Below are positions 35,813-44,833 of a DNA stretch of 64,000 nt, piece by piece. This DNA is from Pseudomonas sp. IB20 (GTDB taxonomy: Bacteria; Pseudomonadota; Gammaproteobacteria; Pseudomonadales; Pseudomonadaceae): assembly GCF_009707325.1 (NCBI RefSeq), contig NZ_CP046103.1, positions 4,910,951 to 4,974,950 on the forward strand, given 5' to 3'. The position numbers and the translations under genes are program-made. The notes beneath the pieces were generated by a model that ran no database searches, was not told the origin of the DNA, and worked only from the letters and a program-made list of their open reading frames with translations. The first letter of the stretch is position 1. Each line of letters starts with the position of its first letter.

Positions 35813-36679
35813 TCAGTGCGCGCCCAGTTCGCGGATCGACAACTTCATGCTTTCGAAGTCGTAGTCCGACAGGCCCAGGTAATCCAGCACCAGATGGCCG
35901 ATGGCATTCCACTCATGGTCCACGGTCTGGTTACCCAGCACGCGATAGGACGAGCAGATGTGCTCAGCCATTTTGAGGATCGCCAGCAGGTTTTTCAGTT
36001 GCGGGTTGCGCGTCGACTCATCGCTGAAAATCGCCAGGGCGTTGTGGTGGTTGGCGATGGCGTCGGTCACATGCTCCGGCAGGCGCCAGGATTTGGCCGT
36101 GTAATAGCCCACCACGGCATGGTTGGTGTTGAAGGCGTTGTTTTCAGTATCGACCACGCGGCAGTCGGGGCCGGCATTGGCGTAGGCCTGTTCCAGCACC
36201 GTCATGTAATTGGGGAAGCGCTTGAGCATCAACGGCACGCCACAATCGTGGAACAAGCCTAAGGCATACGCCTCGTCGACCGCTTGCGAGCCGGTGCGTT
36301 TGGCCAAGGTCAGGCAGGTCATGGCCACATCCTGGGCGGTGTCCCAGAAGCGGTTGAGCGTGACGATGGTGTCATCGCTCATCTCGCCCTTGATCGACAG
36401 GGCGTTGATCAGGTTGATGATCGAACGGCTGCCCAGCAGGTTCACCGCGCGCTGGATTGAGGCGATCTTGTTGCTCAGCCCGTAATACGACGAGTTGACG
36501 ATTTTCAGCAAGGCGCCGGACAGGCCTGGGTCCTGGGAGATCAACCGCGCGATCACGTCCAGGTCCGGGTCGGGCATGTACTGCTCCATCTGCAAATCCA
36601 CCATGATTTGCGGTTGGGGCGGCACGCTGATGCCTTGCAGGGCCTGTTGGATCTGTTCGGCGGAAAGCTCTTGGGACAT
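35813..36679 (-). CDS. HDOD domain protein
   Basis: 288 aa. One HDOD domain (about residues 20-215) with LLKIVNSSYYGLSNKIASIQRAVNLLG and the degenerate HD region LGLFHDCGVPLM. HDOD proteins act in bacterial signalling and regulation and usually lack phosphohydrolase activity. No partner receiver or GGDEF domain is fused. The close mutM gene downstream suggests a shared transcript. Confidence 0.88.
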   Translation of the reverse strand: MSQELSAEQIQQALQGISVPPQPQIMVDLQMEQYMPDPDLDVIARLISQDPGLSGALLKIVNSSYYGLSNKIASIQRAVNLLGSRSIINLINALSIKGEMSDDTIVTLNRFWDTAQDVAMTCLTLAKRTGSQAVDEAYALGLFHDCGVPLMLKRFPNYMTVLEQAYANAGPDCRVVDTENNAFNTNHAVVGYYTAKSWRLPEHVTDAIANHHNALAIFSDESTRNPQLKNLLAILKMAEHICSSYRVLGNQTVDHEWNAIGHLVLDYLGLSDYDFESMKLSIRELGAH

Positions 36680-36766
36680 AAGTACACACTCTGGGCTAGG
36701 CGGGGATTCTAACCTCTATGGGAAGCTGACCGACACCTCAAAAAACCGAACTGAAACCGGATCAAA

Positions 36767-36868
36767 TGTGGGAGCTGGCTTGTCGGGTCGCCGCACCGCT
36801 GCGATGGCATCACCACCGTACGTCAGATACATCGAGCCGCCTGCATTGCAGGCAAGCCAGCTCCCACA
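36767..36868. repeat. REP pair (copy 7), divergent region
   Basis: TGTGGGAGCTGGCTTGTC at 36767 faces GGCAAGCCAGCTCCCACA ending 36868. The only copy between divergent genes (HDOD and rlmI), so it sits in or next to two promoters. Confidence 0.88.
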
Positions 36869-36919
36869 TGAATATCTGCGCAACAGGTATACTCCCACTC
36901 TTTTTTCCGGAGCGACGTC

Positions 36920-38116
36920 ATGTCCCTGCCAAGCCTGCGTCTCAAAGCCAACGCCGATCGTCGTTTGCGCAACGGCCACCTGTGGGTCTACAGCAACGAA
37001 ATCGACGTGGCCGCCACCCCACTTCACGGCTTCCAGGCGGGCGACCAGGCTATCCTGGAAGCGGCCGGCGGCAAGACCCTGGGCATCGTGGCCATGAGCC
37101 CGAACAACCTGATCTGCGCGCGCCTGCTGTCGCGCGACATCAAGTTGCCTTTGGACAAGTCGCTGCTGGTGCACCGCATCAACGTCGCCCTGTCCCTGCG
37201 TGATCGCCTGTTCGACAAGCCGTTCTACCGCCTGGTCTACGGCGATTCCGACCTGTTGCCGGGCCTGGTAGTCGACCGTTTCGGCGACATCCTGGTGGTC
37301 CAGATCGCTTCGGCGACCATGGAAGCGCACAAAGAAGACGTGATCGCCGCCCTGACCCAAGTGCTCAAGCCGAGCGGCATCCTGTTCAAGAACGACTCCG
37401 CCGCGCGCGATGCCGAAGGCCTCAACCGCTACGTTGAAACCGTGTTCGGCCTGGTGCCGGAGTGGGTCGCGCTGGAAGAAAACGGCGTGAAATTCGAAGC
37501 CCCGGTGATCCAGGGCCAGAAGACCGGCTGGTTCTACGACCACCGCATGAACCGCGCGCGCCTGGCCCCGTATGCCAAAGGCAAACGCGTGCTCGACCTC
37601 TACAGCTACATCGGCGGCTGGGGCGTGCAAGCCGCGGCCTTCGGCGCCAGTGAAGTGTTCTGCGTCGACGCCTCCGCCTTCGCCCTCGACGGCGTAGAGC
37701 GCAACGCCGCGCTGAACGGCGTTGCCGAGAAAATGACCTGCATCGAAGGCGACGTCTTCGAAGCCTTGAAAGAACTGAAAGCCAGCGAAGAACGCTTCGA
37801 CGTGATCGTCGCCGACCCACCGGCCTTCATCAAACGCAAAAAAGACATGAAAAACGGCGAAGGCGCCTACCGCCGCCTGAACGAGCAAGCCATGCGCCTG
37901 CTCAGCAAGGACGGCATTCTGGTCAGCGCATCGTGCTCGATGCACCTGCCGGAAGACGACCTGCAAAACATCCTGCTGACCAGCGCCCGCCACCTGGACC
38001 GCAATATCCAGATGCTCGAACGCGGCGGCCAGGGCCCGGATCACCCGGTGCACCCGGCGATTGCCGAAACGCGTTACATCAAGAGCATTACGTGCCGGTT
38101 GCTGCCTAATAGCTAA
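36920..38116 (+). CDS. rlmI: 23S rRNA (cytosine1962-C5)-methyltransferase RlmI
   Basis: 398 aa. An N-terminal PUA domain (about 1-75, LKANADRRLRNGHLWVYSNEI) precedes a Rossmann methyltransferase with VLDLYSYIGGWGVQAAAFGA and VADPPAFIKRKKDM. C-terminal SASCSMHLPEDDL carries the catalytic-type Cys. Length and domain order match RlmI. Confidence 0.92.
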   Translation: MSLPSLRLKANADRRLRNGHLWVYSNEIDVAATPLHGFQAGDQAILEAAGGKTLGIVAMSPNNLICARLLSRDIKLPLDKSLLVHRINVALSLRDRLFDKPFYRLVYGDSDLLPGLVVDRFGDILVVQIASATMEAHKEDVIAALTQVLKPSGILFKNDSAARDAEGLNRYVETVFGLVPEWVALEENGVKFEAPVIQGQKTGWFYDHRMNRARLAPYAKGKRVLDLYSYIGGWGVQAAAFGASEVFCVDASAFALDGVERNAALNGVAEKMTCIEGDVFEALKELKASEERFDVIVADPPAFIKRKKDMKNGEGAYRRLNEQAMRLLSKDGILVSASCSMHLPEDDLQNILLTSARHLDRNIQMLERGGQGPDHPVHPAIAETRYIKSITCRLLPNS

Positions 38117-38136
38117 GCCATAAGCGCAGATCAAAC

Positions 38137-38225
38137 TGTGGGAGCGGGCTTGCCCGCGATAGCGGTGTATCAGGTACAGACTTTTAACCTGTTGCACCGC
38201 TATCGCAGGCAAGCCAGCTCCCACA
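38137..38225. repeat. REP pair (copy 8)
   Basis: TGTGGGAGCGGGCTTGCC at 38137 faces GGCAAGCCAGCTCCCACA ending 38225. Lies between two + strand genes (rlmI and the MFS gene). Confidence 0.9.
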
Positions 38226-38357
38226 TTTTTTTGTGCTGTGTCAGAAATATTGCCGCAAGCCATGCAAGTGGAGGCAGCTTCTCGCAACGGTTTTGATTGA
38301 ATTCCACATTTCGCAGACTAGTATCGGTTTCTGGAATTACTCCGGAAAACAAAAACA

Positions 38358-39554
38358 ATGTCTGAGTCCTACGCCCAGCCCAGTGCCGACGTAAAACGCC
38401 AACAGCACTCGCGCTTCATCCTCATCACCTGCATTTCACTGATCAGCTTCTTCCCGATCAATATTCTGCTGCCCTCGTTCCCTGCTCTGGCTGCCCGGTT
38501 CGACACGCCCACCGCAGACATCGCGCTCTCGATCAGCTTATTTACGCTGGTGTTTTCTATCTCCCAACTGGTCGCGGGCCCGCTGTCGGATAAATGGGGG
38601 CGCAAGGAAGTCCTGCTCAGCTGCATCACGCTGTCGATCCTCGGTGCGATTGGCTGCGCGCTGGCGTCTGACTACCTGGCCTTCCTGCTGTTTCGTACGG
38701 TGCAGGCCATGGGCTGCGGCTTTTTCGTGTTGGGCCACGCACTGGTGGAAGACCTGTTCGAAGAACAAGACCGCGCCCGCGTGCGCCTCTACTACATGAC
38801 CCTGAGTGGCTCGTTTGTCGCACTCTCGCCGTTGATCGGCTCATGGCTGCAAACCACCTTCGACTGGCAGGGCAGCTTCTATGGCTTTGCGCTCATGGCA
38901 CTGGGCATGTTGATTCATGCGTTCTGCATCCTGCCATCCAAGTCCGCCAGCCCGCACCGCGCGTCGGTGTCGATCATCGGCACGCTCAAAGCCGTCGCCA
39001 GCAACCGCGACTTCCTGCGTTACTGGTGGATCGCCGCGCTGGTGTTCGCCTGCTATTTCGCCTTGATCAGCGTAACGCCGCTGATTTTCATGGATGCGTT
39101 GAAGCTGTCCGAATACCAATATGCACTGGTGCTGATGGTGTACGGCATTGCCTACCTGCTCGGTGGCGTGGCGGCTTCGTACCTGCAAAAACGCATCTCA
39201 CTGTCCCGGCAAATCAACATCGGCCTCGGCTTGCTCAGTGTTTCAGGCGTGCTGCTGGCGCTGATCATTCACTACGAGGCCATAACGACCATCACCCTGC
39301 TGATTCCCATGCTGATCAGCGCCCTGGCGGTCACGCTGGTAAGGCCTGCCGCCATTTCGGCCGCGATGCTGTTGTTTTCGAGCAGCGCGGGAACGGCGGC
39401 ATCGGCGGGCAATAGCATCATGTTCCTCACCGCCGCCGTCAGCAGCGCCGCCCTTGCGCAGACTGGCAGCCATTTGCTGATGACCATCGCCCTCAGCTTC
39501 ATCGGGTTCAGCCTTTGGGGGCTGCTCACTAACCGGCGGATCGGGCGCCGCTAA
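38358..39554 (+). CDS. MFS transporter, Bcr/CflA-like drug efflux type
   Basis: 398 aa with twelve membrane segments. Motif A is GPLSDKWGRKEVLLS between helices 2 and 3. The N-terminus (INILLPSFPALAARFDT) resembles the Bcr/CflA/CmlA drug-proton antiporters. The substrate cannot be read from sequence. The gene is less GC-rich at several places than its neighbours and has no functional link with them, so it may be a later insertion. Confidence 0.85.
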   Translation: MSESYAQPSADVKRQQHSRFILITCISLISFFPINILLPSFPALAARFDTPTADIALSISLFTLVFSISQLVAGPLSDKWGRKEVLLSCITLSILGAIGCALASDYLAFLLFRTVQAMGCGFFVLGHALVEDLFEEQDRARVRLYYMTLSGSFVALSPLIGSWLQTTFDWQGSFYGFALMALGMLIHAFCILPSKSASPHRASVSIIGTLKAVASNRDFLRYWWIAALVFACYFALISVTPLIFMDALKLSEYQYALVLMVYGIAYLLGGVAASYLQKRISLSRQINIGLGLLSVSGVLLALIIHYEAITTITLLIPMLISALAVTLVRPAAISAAMLLFSSSAGTAASAGNSIMFLTAAVSSAALAQTGSHLLMTIALSFIGFSLWGLLTNRRIGRR

Positions 39555-39805
39555 GGCTCAACCCCGCATCCGACGCTAGCACCTGCCCATTCCCTCCCGC
39601 CGCCAGCGGTGTAGAATCGACCCTATTCATCGCCAGTCATCCCCCGGCGGGTTTATGAGCTCGAGGCCCAAGCACGCGGCGATCCCGCGACGCGAGTGGC
39701 AACGTTTGGACACACGGCCATTTTCTGAGTGTTCCAGACGTCAATAGAAGCTCACTTCCCCTTTAGCACCTGATTAGTACCTGATTAGCCGCCCGGAGAG
39801 CTCCA
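39555..39805. other. Leader region of ilvD
   Basis: 251 bp. TAGAAT near 39613 is a possible -10 box. An 11-bp near-tandem repeat (ACCTGATTAGT/ACCTGATTAGC, 39768-39789) lies just before the ribosome-binding site (CCCGGAGAGC). No Ile/Val/Leu-rich leader peptide and no clear attenuator were found. Confidence 0.4.
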
Positions 39806-41647
39806 ATGCCCGATTACCGCTCGAAAACATCCACCCACGGCCGCAACATGGCCGGCGCGCGCGCACTGTGGCGTGCCACGGGGATGAAAGATGACGACTT
39901 CAAAAAGCCGATCATCGCGATTGCCAACTCGTTCACCCAATTCGTACCGGGCCACGTCCACCTCAAGGACCTGGGCCAACTGGTCGCCCGCGAGATCGAA
40001 CGCGCCGGCGGTGTAGCGAAAGAATTCAACACCATCGCCGTGGATGACGGCATTGCCATGGGCCATGACGGCATGCTGTATTCGCTGCCGAGCCGCGAGA
40101 TCATCGCCGACTCCGTGGAATACATGGTCAACGCCCACTGCGCCGACGCCATCGTGTGCATCTCCAACTGCGACAAGATCACCCCTGGCATGCTGATGGC
40201 CGCCCTGCGCCTGAACATCCCGGTGATCTTCGTCTCCGGCGGCCCGATGGAAGCCGGCAAGACCAAGCTCGCCTCCCACGGCCTCGACCTGGTTGACGCC
40301 ATGGTCATCGCCGCCGATTCCAGTGCGTCCGACGAGAAGGTCGCGGAATACGAGCGCAGCGCCTGCCCGACCTGCGGTTCGTGCTCCGGCATGTTCACCG
40401 CCAACTCGATGAACTGCCTGGTGGAAGCCTTAGGTCTGGCGTTGCCGGGCAACGGTTCCACGTTGGCCACCCACAGCGACCGCGAACAGCTGTTCCTGCA
40501 GGCCGGCCGCACCATCGTCGAGCTGTGCAAGCGTTACTACACCGAGAACGATGAGTCGGTGTTGCCGCGCAACATCGCTAACTTCAAGGCGTTCGAAAAC
40601 GCCATGACCCTGGACATCGCCATGGGCGGTTCCACCAACACCATCCTGCACTTGCTGGCCGCCGCGCAAGAAGCCGAGATCGACTTCGACCTGCGCGACA
40701 TCGACCGTCTGTCCCGCCACGTGCCGCAGCTGTGCAAGGTCGCGCCGAACATCCAGAAGTACCATATGGAAGACGTGCACCGCGCCGGCGGGATCTTCTC
40801 GATCCTAGGCTCCCTGGCCCGTGGCGGCCTGTTGCACACCGACCTGCCGACCGTGCACAGCAAATCCCTGGCCGAAGGCATCGCCAAGTGGGACATCACC
40901 CAGACTGACGACGAAGCCGTGCATACCTTCTTCAAGGCAGGCCCGGGGGGCATCCCAACTCAGACGGCGTTCAGCCAGTCGACCCGTTGGGACACCCTCG
41001 ATGACGACCGTGAAAACGGCTGCATCCGCAGTGTCGAGCATGCCTACTCGCAAGAAGGCGGCCTGGCCGTGCTGTACGGCAACATCGCCCTGGATGGTTG
41101 CGTGGTGAAAACCGCCGGTGTGGATGAATCCATCCACGTGTTCGAAGGCCGCGCCAAGATCTACGAAAGCCAGGACAGCTCGGTACGCGGCATCCTCGCT
41201 GACGAAGTGAAAGAAGGCGACATCGTCATCATCCGTTACGAAGGCCCGAAAGGCGGCCCGGGCATGCAAGAGATGCTCTACCCGACGTCGTACCTGAAAT
41301 CCAAAGGCCTGGGCAAAGCCTGCGCCTTGCTGACCGACGGCCGTTTTTCCGGCGGCACTTCGGGCCTGTCCATCGGCCACGCTTCACCGGAAGCCGCTGC
41401 CGGCGGCGCGATTGGTCTGGTGCAGGACGGCGACAAAGTGCTGATCGACATTCCGAACCGCTCGATCAACCTGTTGATCAGCGACGAAGAGCTGGCCGCG
41501 CGCCGCGTCGAGCAGGACAAGAAAGGCTGGAAGCCGGTGGAAAAGCGTCCGCGCAAAGTCACCACCGCGTTGAAGGCTTACGCATTGCTGGCCACCAGCG
41601 CCGACAAGGGTGCCGTGCGTAACAAAGCGATGCTCGACGGCCTGTAA
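39806..41647 (+). CDS. ilvD: Dihydroxy-acid dehydratase
   Basis: 613 aa Fe-S dehydratase for the third common step in valine and isoleucine synthesis (also feeding leucine and CoA). Cluster cysteines lie in CISNCDKITPGML and CPTCGSCSGMFTANSMNCL. The C-terminal signature LTDGRFSGGTSGLSIGH is intact. The long form (about 613-617 aa) is the proteobacterial [4Fe-4S] type. A strong terminator follows. Confidence 0.97.
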   Translation: MPDYRSKTSTHGRNMAGARALWRATGMKDDDFKKPIIAIANSFTQFVPGHVHLKDLGQLVAREIERAGGVAKEFNTIAVDDGIAMGHDGMLYSLPSREIIADSVEYMVNAHCADAIVCISNCDKITPGMLMAALRLNIPVIFVSGGPMEAGKTKLASHGLDLVDAMVIAADSSASDEKVAEYERSACPTCGSCSGMFTANSMNCLVEALGLALPGNGSTLATHSDREQLFLQAGRTIVELCKRYYTENDESVLPRNIANFKAFENAMTLDIAMGGSTNTILHLLAAAQEAEIDFDLRDIDRLSRHVPQLCKVAPNIQKYHMEDVHRAGGIFSILGSLARGGLLHTDLPTVHSKSLAEGIAKWDITQTDDEAVHTFFKAGPGGIPTQTAFSQSTRWDTLDDDRENGCIRSVEHAYSQEGGLAVLYGNIALDGCVVKTAGVDESIHVFEGRAKIYESQDSSVRGILADEVKEGDIVIIRYEGPKGGPGMQEMLYPTSYLKSKGLGKACALLTDGRFSGGTSGLSIGHASPEAAAGGAIGLVQDGDKVLIDIPNRSINLLISDEELAARRVEQDKKGWKPVEKRPRKVTTALKAYALLATSADKGAVRNKAMLDGL

Positions 41648-41657
41648 GCCTCGCGCA

Positions 41658-41693
41658 TAAAAATGCCCCGCCAGGTGCGGGGCATTTTTTTGC
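41658..41693 (+). terminator. Intrinsic terminator after ilvD
   Basis: AAAATGCCCCG and CGGGGCATTTT pair over 11 bp around CCAGGTG and end in a T-run. The leading A-run would also let it serve the opposite strand. Confidence 0.9.
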
Positions 41694-41737
41694 CTGGCTA
41701 ACTCGCCAAATCACTGAAGATTACATGTGGAAACTGG

Positions 41738-42039
41738 CTTGCCTGCGATAGCGGTTAGCCAGTCAACATCTGTACTGCCTGACACACCGCCTTCGCGAGC
41801 AAGCCCGCTCCCACACTTGACCGTGTTCCAACATAAGCATGCGGTCGAATGTGGGAGCGGGCTTGCTCGCGAAGCAGGCACCTCGCTCCTTGCCTGCGAT
41901 AGCGGTTAGCCAGTCAACATCTGTACTGCCTGACACACCGCCTTCGCGAGCAAGCCCGCTCCCACACTTGACCGTGTTCCAACATAAGCATGCGGTCGAA
42001 TGTGGGAGCGGGCTTGCTCGCGAAGCAGGCACCTCGCTC
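41738..42039. repeat. 151-bp perfect tandem duplication containing REP elements (locus 9)
   Basis: Bases 41738-41888 are repeated exactly and without spacer at 41889-42039. Each unit holds an inward CTCCCACA arm and a TGTGGGAGCGGGCTTGCTCGCG arm. A further decayed arm (TGTGGAAACTGGCTTGCC) lies at 41726. The second unit ends one base before the stop codon of the - strand phosphatase gene. Confidence 0.96.
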
Positions 42040-43098
42040 TTACTGAATCTCGTCCGGCTTGACGATCACCCAGTTCTTGTCCGCCGTCACCGGCAACCCT
42101 TCCTTGGCCTGTGCGGCCGCATGCTTGGCCATCATGCCGTTGAGCTGGGTCATGTACTTGTCCTTGCGGTTGATCCACAGGTGGATGCCGCCCTTGGCCA
42201 CGTCCACATCGTGGAACAGCATGTAGCCGTCGCTGGTCGGTGTATCACCGCCGACGATCACCGGTTTTTTCCACTCGTCGATGTAGGTCAGGATCGCCGC
42301 GTGCTTGCCGGCCATCCAGGTCGCCGGGGTCCACAGGTACGGGGTCAGCTCCAGGCCGAGGTTGGCTTTTTCGTCATATTTGCCGGCGGCGATCTGTTTG
42401 CGCGCGGTGGTGAGCTCGCCGGTCTTGCGGTCTTTGAGCAGGGTACTCACGCCAATAACGTTTTCGGGTTTGACGTTGTAGCCGTACTTCGGATCGGCGG
42501 CAACCATGCGCACCAGCTCCTCAGAGGCGGCGGTCATCACATACACCTCAATGCCGTTTTCCATCAGCTTGTTGTACAGCTCGGCCTGGCCGGTGAAGAC
42601 TTTCGGCGGCTGGACCTCGGATTTTTTCACCACATCGCCTTCAAAATACGTGACCGGCACCGGCTTGCCCGACGCCATCAGCTCGTCGACGTAGCCCTTG
42701 AGTTCCTTGAGGGTAAACCCGGAAAAAATCTGCGCGACCCACGGGTAGCAGACCATGTCGTCGACTTCACAGAGGCGGTAGTAATAGCTGAACAGGCTTT
42801 CTTTGTGCTCGGCGGTGTCTTTGAAGGGCATAAGTTTGAGCGAAGGGTCCATGGTCTCGCGGGTGATCAGGCCCTTGTTCTCAAGGAACGGCAGCAGGGA
42901 CTCTTCGAGGTCATAGCGGTAACTGGTGTTGTCCATGTCGAACACCGCGAAGTTGCCTTTGTTGGCGTTGGCGGCGATCATCTTGTTCAATTGCTCGGCC
43001 GCAGGCGCCGGCCAGTGCTTCAACTCGGTGGCGGCAAATGCCTGGCTGGCGAGGCCGAAGCAGAAGGCAGCGGCAAGTAATGTTGGCGCGAACTTCAT
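42040..43098 (-). CDS. pchP: Phosphorylcholine phosphatase (HAD superfamily)
   Basis: 352 aa, exported: signal peptide to about residue 22 (ASQAFA). HAD motif I is DMDNTSYRY with D54 and D56; a Thr in motif II and the late GGDTPTSDGYMLF complete the site. These motifs match the P. aeruginosa periplasmic enzyme that releases choline from phosphorylcholine. ATG 43098 is chosen for the signal peptide. Divergent from a cystine symporter gene. Symbol by family resemblance. Confidence 0.85.
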   Translation of the reverse strand: MKFAPTLLAAAFCFGLASQAFAATELKHWPAPAAEQLNKMIAANANKGNFAVFDMDNTSYRYDLEESLLPFLENKGLITRETMDPSLKLMPFKDTAEHKESLFSYYYRLCEVDDMVCYPWVAQIFSGFTLKELKGYVDELMASGKPVPVTYFEGDVVKKSEVQPPKVFTGQAELYNKLMENGIEVYVMTAASEELVRMVAADPKYGYNVKPENVIGVSTLLKDRKTGELTTARKQIAAGKYDEKANLGLELTPYLWTPATWMAGKHAAILTYIDEWKKPVIVGGDTPTSDGYMLFHDVDVAKGGIHLWINRKDKYMTQLNGMMAKHAAAQAKEGLPVTADKNWVIVKPDEIQ

Positions 43099-43338
43099 AA
43101 GCGTTTCTCCCTGAGTGAAAGACATCGACGCTAACAAATTTGTGTGACAGTTATCGCCCGAGCGCGACTGCTTGCGTCGTGATTGCGCCAAGGGCATGTG
43201 CCTGAGCGTCAAATGCTTATTCCAAAAACGACAGTCACCATTCCATATCGGTATTAAATCAATATATTTCAAGCTGTTAGGCTTTCCGGTTCGCAATCGC
43301 AGGCTCACGCGATTGGCTGCCTTCTCAACGGAGCTTCA
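43099..43338. other. Divergent intergenic region pchP/cystine symporter
   Basis: 240 bp. An AT-rich stretch at 43231-43275 (TATCGGTATTAAATCAATAT) is the likely promoter area of the symporter gene and could hold a regulator site such as CysB, but I cannot define one. Confidence 0.35.
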
Positions 43339-44727
43339 ATGAATCTGCTCCTGATTCTCAACTTACTGGTGTTCGTGGCCCTGTTGCTGGGCCTGGCACA
43401 AACGCGTCGCACCAACTGGAGCCTCGCTAAAAAGGTCCTGTTTGCACTGGTGCTTGGTGTGCTGTTTGGCGCGGCGTTGCACACTATTTATGGCGACGGT
43501 AACCCGGTGCTCAAGGCCTCGATCAGTTGGTTCGATCTGGTCGGCAACGGCTATGTGCAACTGCTGCAAATGATCGTGATCCCGCTGGTATTCGCCTCTA
43601 TCCTCAGTGCCGTAGCGCGCCTGCATAACGCCTCGTCCCTGGGCAAGATCAGCTTCCTGACCATCGGCACGCTGCTGTTCACCACGGCAATTGCGGCGCT
43701 GATCGGTATCGGCCTGACCAACCTGTTTGGCCTCACCGCCGAAGGCTTGGTGGCCGGCACCCAGGAAATGGCGCGCCTGCAAGTGATCCAGAGTGATTAC
43801 GCAGGCAAGGTCGCCGACCTGAATATCCCGCAGTTGCTGCTGTCGTTCGTACCGGCCAACCCCTTCGCCGACCTGGCCCGGGCCAAGCCGACGTCGATCA
43901 TCAGTGTGGTGATTTTCGCCGCGTTCCTAGGGGTTGCCGCGCTGCAACTGCTCAAGGATGACGTGGAAAAAGGCCAGAAAGTGCTCAACGCCATCGACAC
44001 CCTGCAAGCCTGGGTGATGCGCCTGGTGCGCCTGGTGATGAAGCTGACGCCCTACGGCGTGCTGGCGCTGATGACTAAAGTAGTCGCCGGCTCCAACCTG
44101 CAAGACATCATTAAGCTCGGCAGTTTTGTGGTGGTGTCGTACCTGGCGTTGGGCCTGATGTTTGTGGTGCATGGCCTGCTGCTGTCGTTGGCTGGGGTCA
44201 ACCCGCTGCGCTTCTTCCGTAAAGTGTGGCCAGTGCTGACGTTTGCCTTCACCAGCCGCTCCAGCGCAGCCGCCATCCCGCTGAGCATTGAAGCGCAGAC
44301 GCGTCGCCTGGGTATCCCGCAGTCCATCGCCGGTTTCGCTGCCTCGTTCGGCGCCACCATCGGCCAGAACGGTTGCGCCGGTCTCTACCCGGCCATGCTG
44401 GCGGTGATGGTTGCCCCGACCGTGGGCATCAACCCGCTCGACCCGCTGTGGATCGCGACCTTGGTGGCGATTGTGACCTTGAGCTCGGCCGGTGTGGCCG
44501 GTGTTGGCGGCGGTGCAACCTTTGCCGCGCTGATCGTGCTGCCGGCGATGGGCTTGCCGGTGTCACTGGTGGCGCTGCTGATTTCGGTTGAGCCGCTGAT
44601 CGACATGGGCCGTACGGCGCTGAACGTGAACGGTTCGATGACGGCGGGCGCGATTACCAGCCAGATCATGGGGCAGACGGATAAAACGCTGTTGAATGCC
44701 GATGAGCATGTGCAGCTAGCTAGCTGA
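43339..44727 (+). CDS. tcyP: L-cystine/dicarboxylate-type symporter (TcyP-like)
   Basis: 462 aa DAACS-family sodium-dependent symporter with about eight membrane segments. It has the two re-entrant hairpins, the Ser-rich TFAFTSRSSAAAIPLSIE and the SFGATIGQNGCAG motif. The N-terminal layout (two hydrophobic segments, then VQLLQMIVIPLVFASI) and length match E. coli YdjN/TcyP, a cystine importer, better than the C4-dicarboxylate carriers DctA or GltP. Confidence 0.87.
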   Translation: MNLLLILNLLVFVALLLGLAQTRRTNWSLAKKVLFALVLGVLFGAALHTIYGDGNPVLKASISWFDLVGNGYVQLLQMIVIPLVFASILSAVARLHNASSLGKISFLTIGTLLFTTAIAALIGIGLTNLFGLTAEGLVAGTQEMARLQVIQSDYAGKVADLNIPQLLLSFVPANPFADLARAKPTSIISVVIFAAFLGVAALQLLKDDVEKGQKVLNAIDTLQAWVMRLVRLVMKLTPYGVLALMTKVVAGSNLQDIIKLGSFVVVSYLALGLMFVVHGLLLSLAGVNPLRFFRKVWPVLTFAFTSRSSAAAIPLSIEAQTRRLGIPQSIAGFAASFGATIGQNGCAGLYPAMLAVMVAPTVGINPLDPLWIATLVAIVTLSSAGVAGVGGGATFAALIVLPAMGLPVSLVALLISVEPLIDMGRTALNVNGSMTAGAITSQIMGQTDKTLLNADEHVQLAS

Positions 44728-44739
44728 GTTGCACGCTAT

Positions 44740-44833
44740 AAGCTTCAAGCTGCAAGAAAGAGCACTTCGCTTTAACTTGCAGCTTGTGGCTTAAAGCTAG
44801 CAGCTTCTAGCTTGTGGCTTAAAGCTAGCAGCT
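44740..44833. repeat. AGCTTGTGGCTTAAAGCTAGCAGCT repeat, 28-bp period, over the folA stop
   Basis: A 25-bp unit at 44781-44805 recurs exactly at 44809-44833. The upstream stretch (44740-44780) has related AGCTTCAAGCTGCAAG and ACTTGCAGCTTG palindromic words. The second copy supplies the folA stop codon and its last two codons. This is a repeat family different from the REP pairs. Confidence 0.88.

Noticed and set aside
36716..38287. 523-codon open frame antisense to rlmI
   Set aside because: Shadow frame: it starts and ends in REP sequence and its codons mirror the rlmI frame.
39555..39805. Branched-chain amino acid leader peptide before ilvD
   Set aside because: No short frame with runs of Ile, Val or Leu codons and no alternative hairpins were found.
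41726..42039. CRISPR array
   Set aside because: Only two copies of a 151-bp unit, directly joined and made of REP words; no short spaced repeats and no cas genes.
41839..43080. 413-codon + strand frame over the 151-bp duplication and pchP
   Set aside because: It begins in REP sequence and is antisense to pchP, whose HAD motifs and signal peptide are clear.
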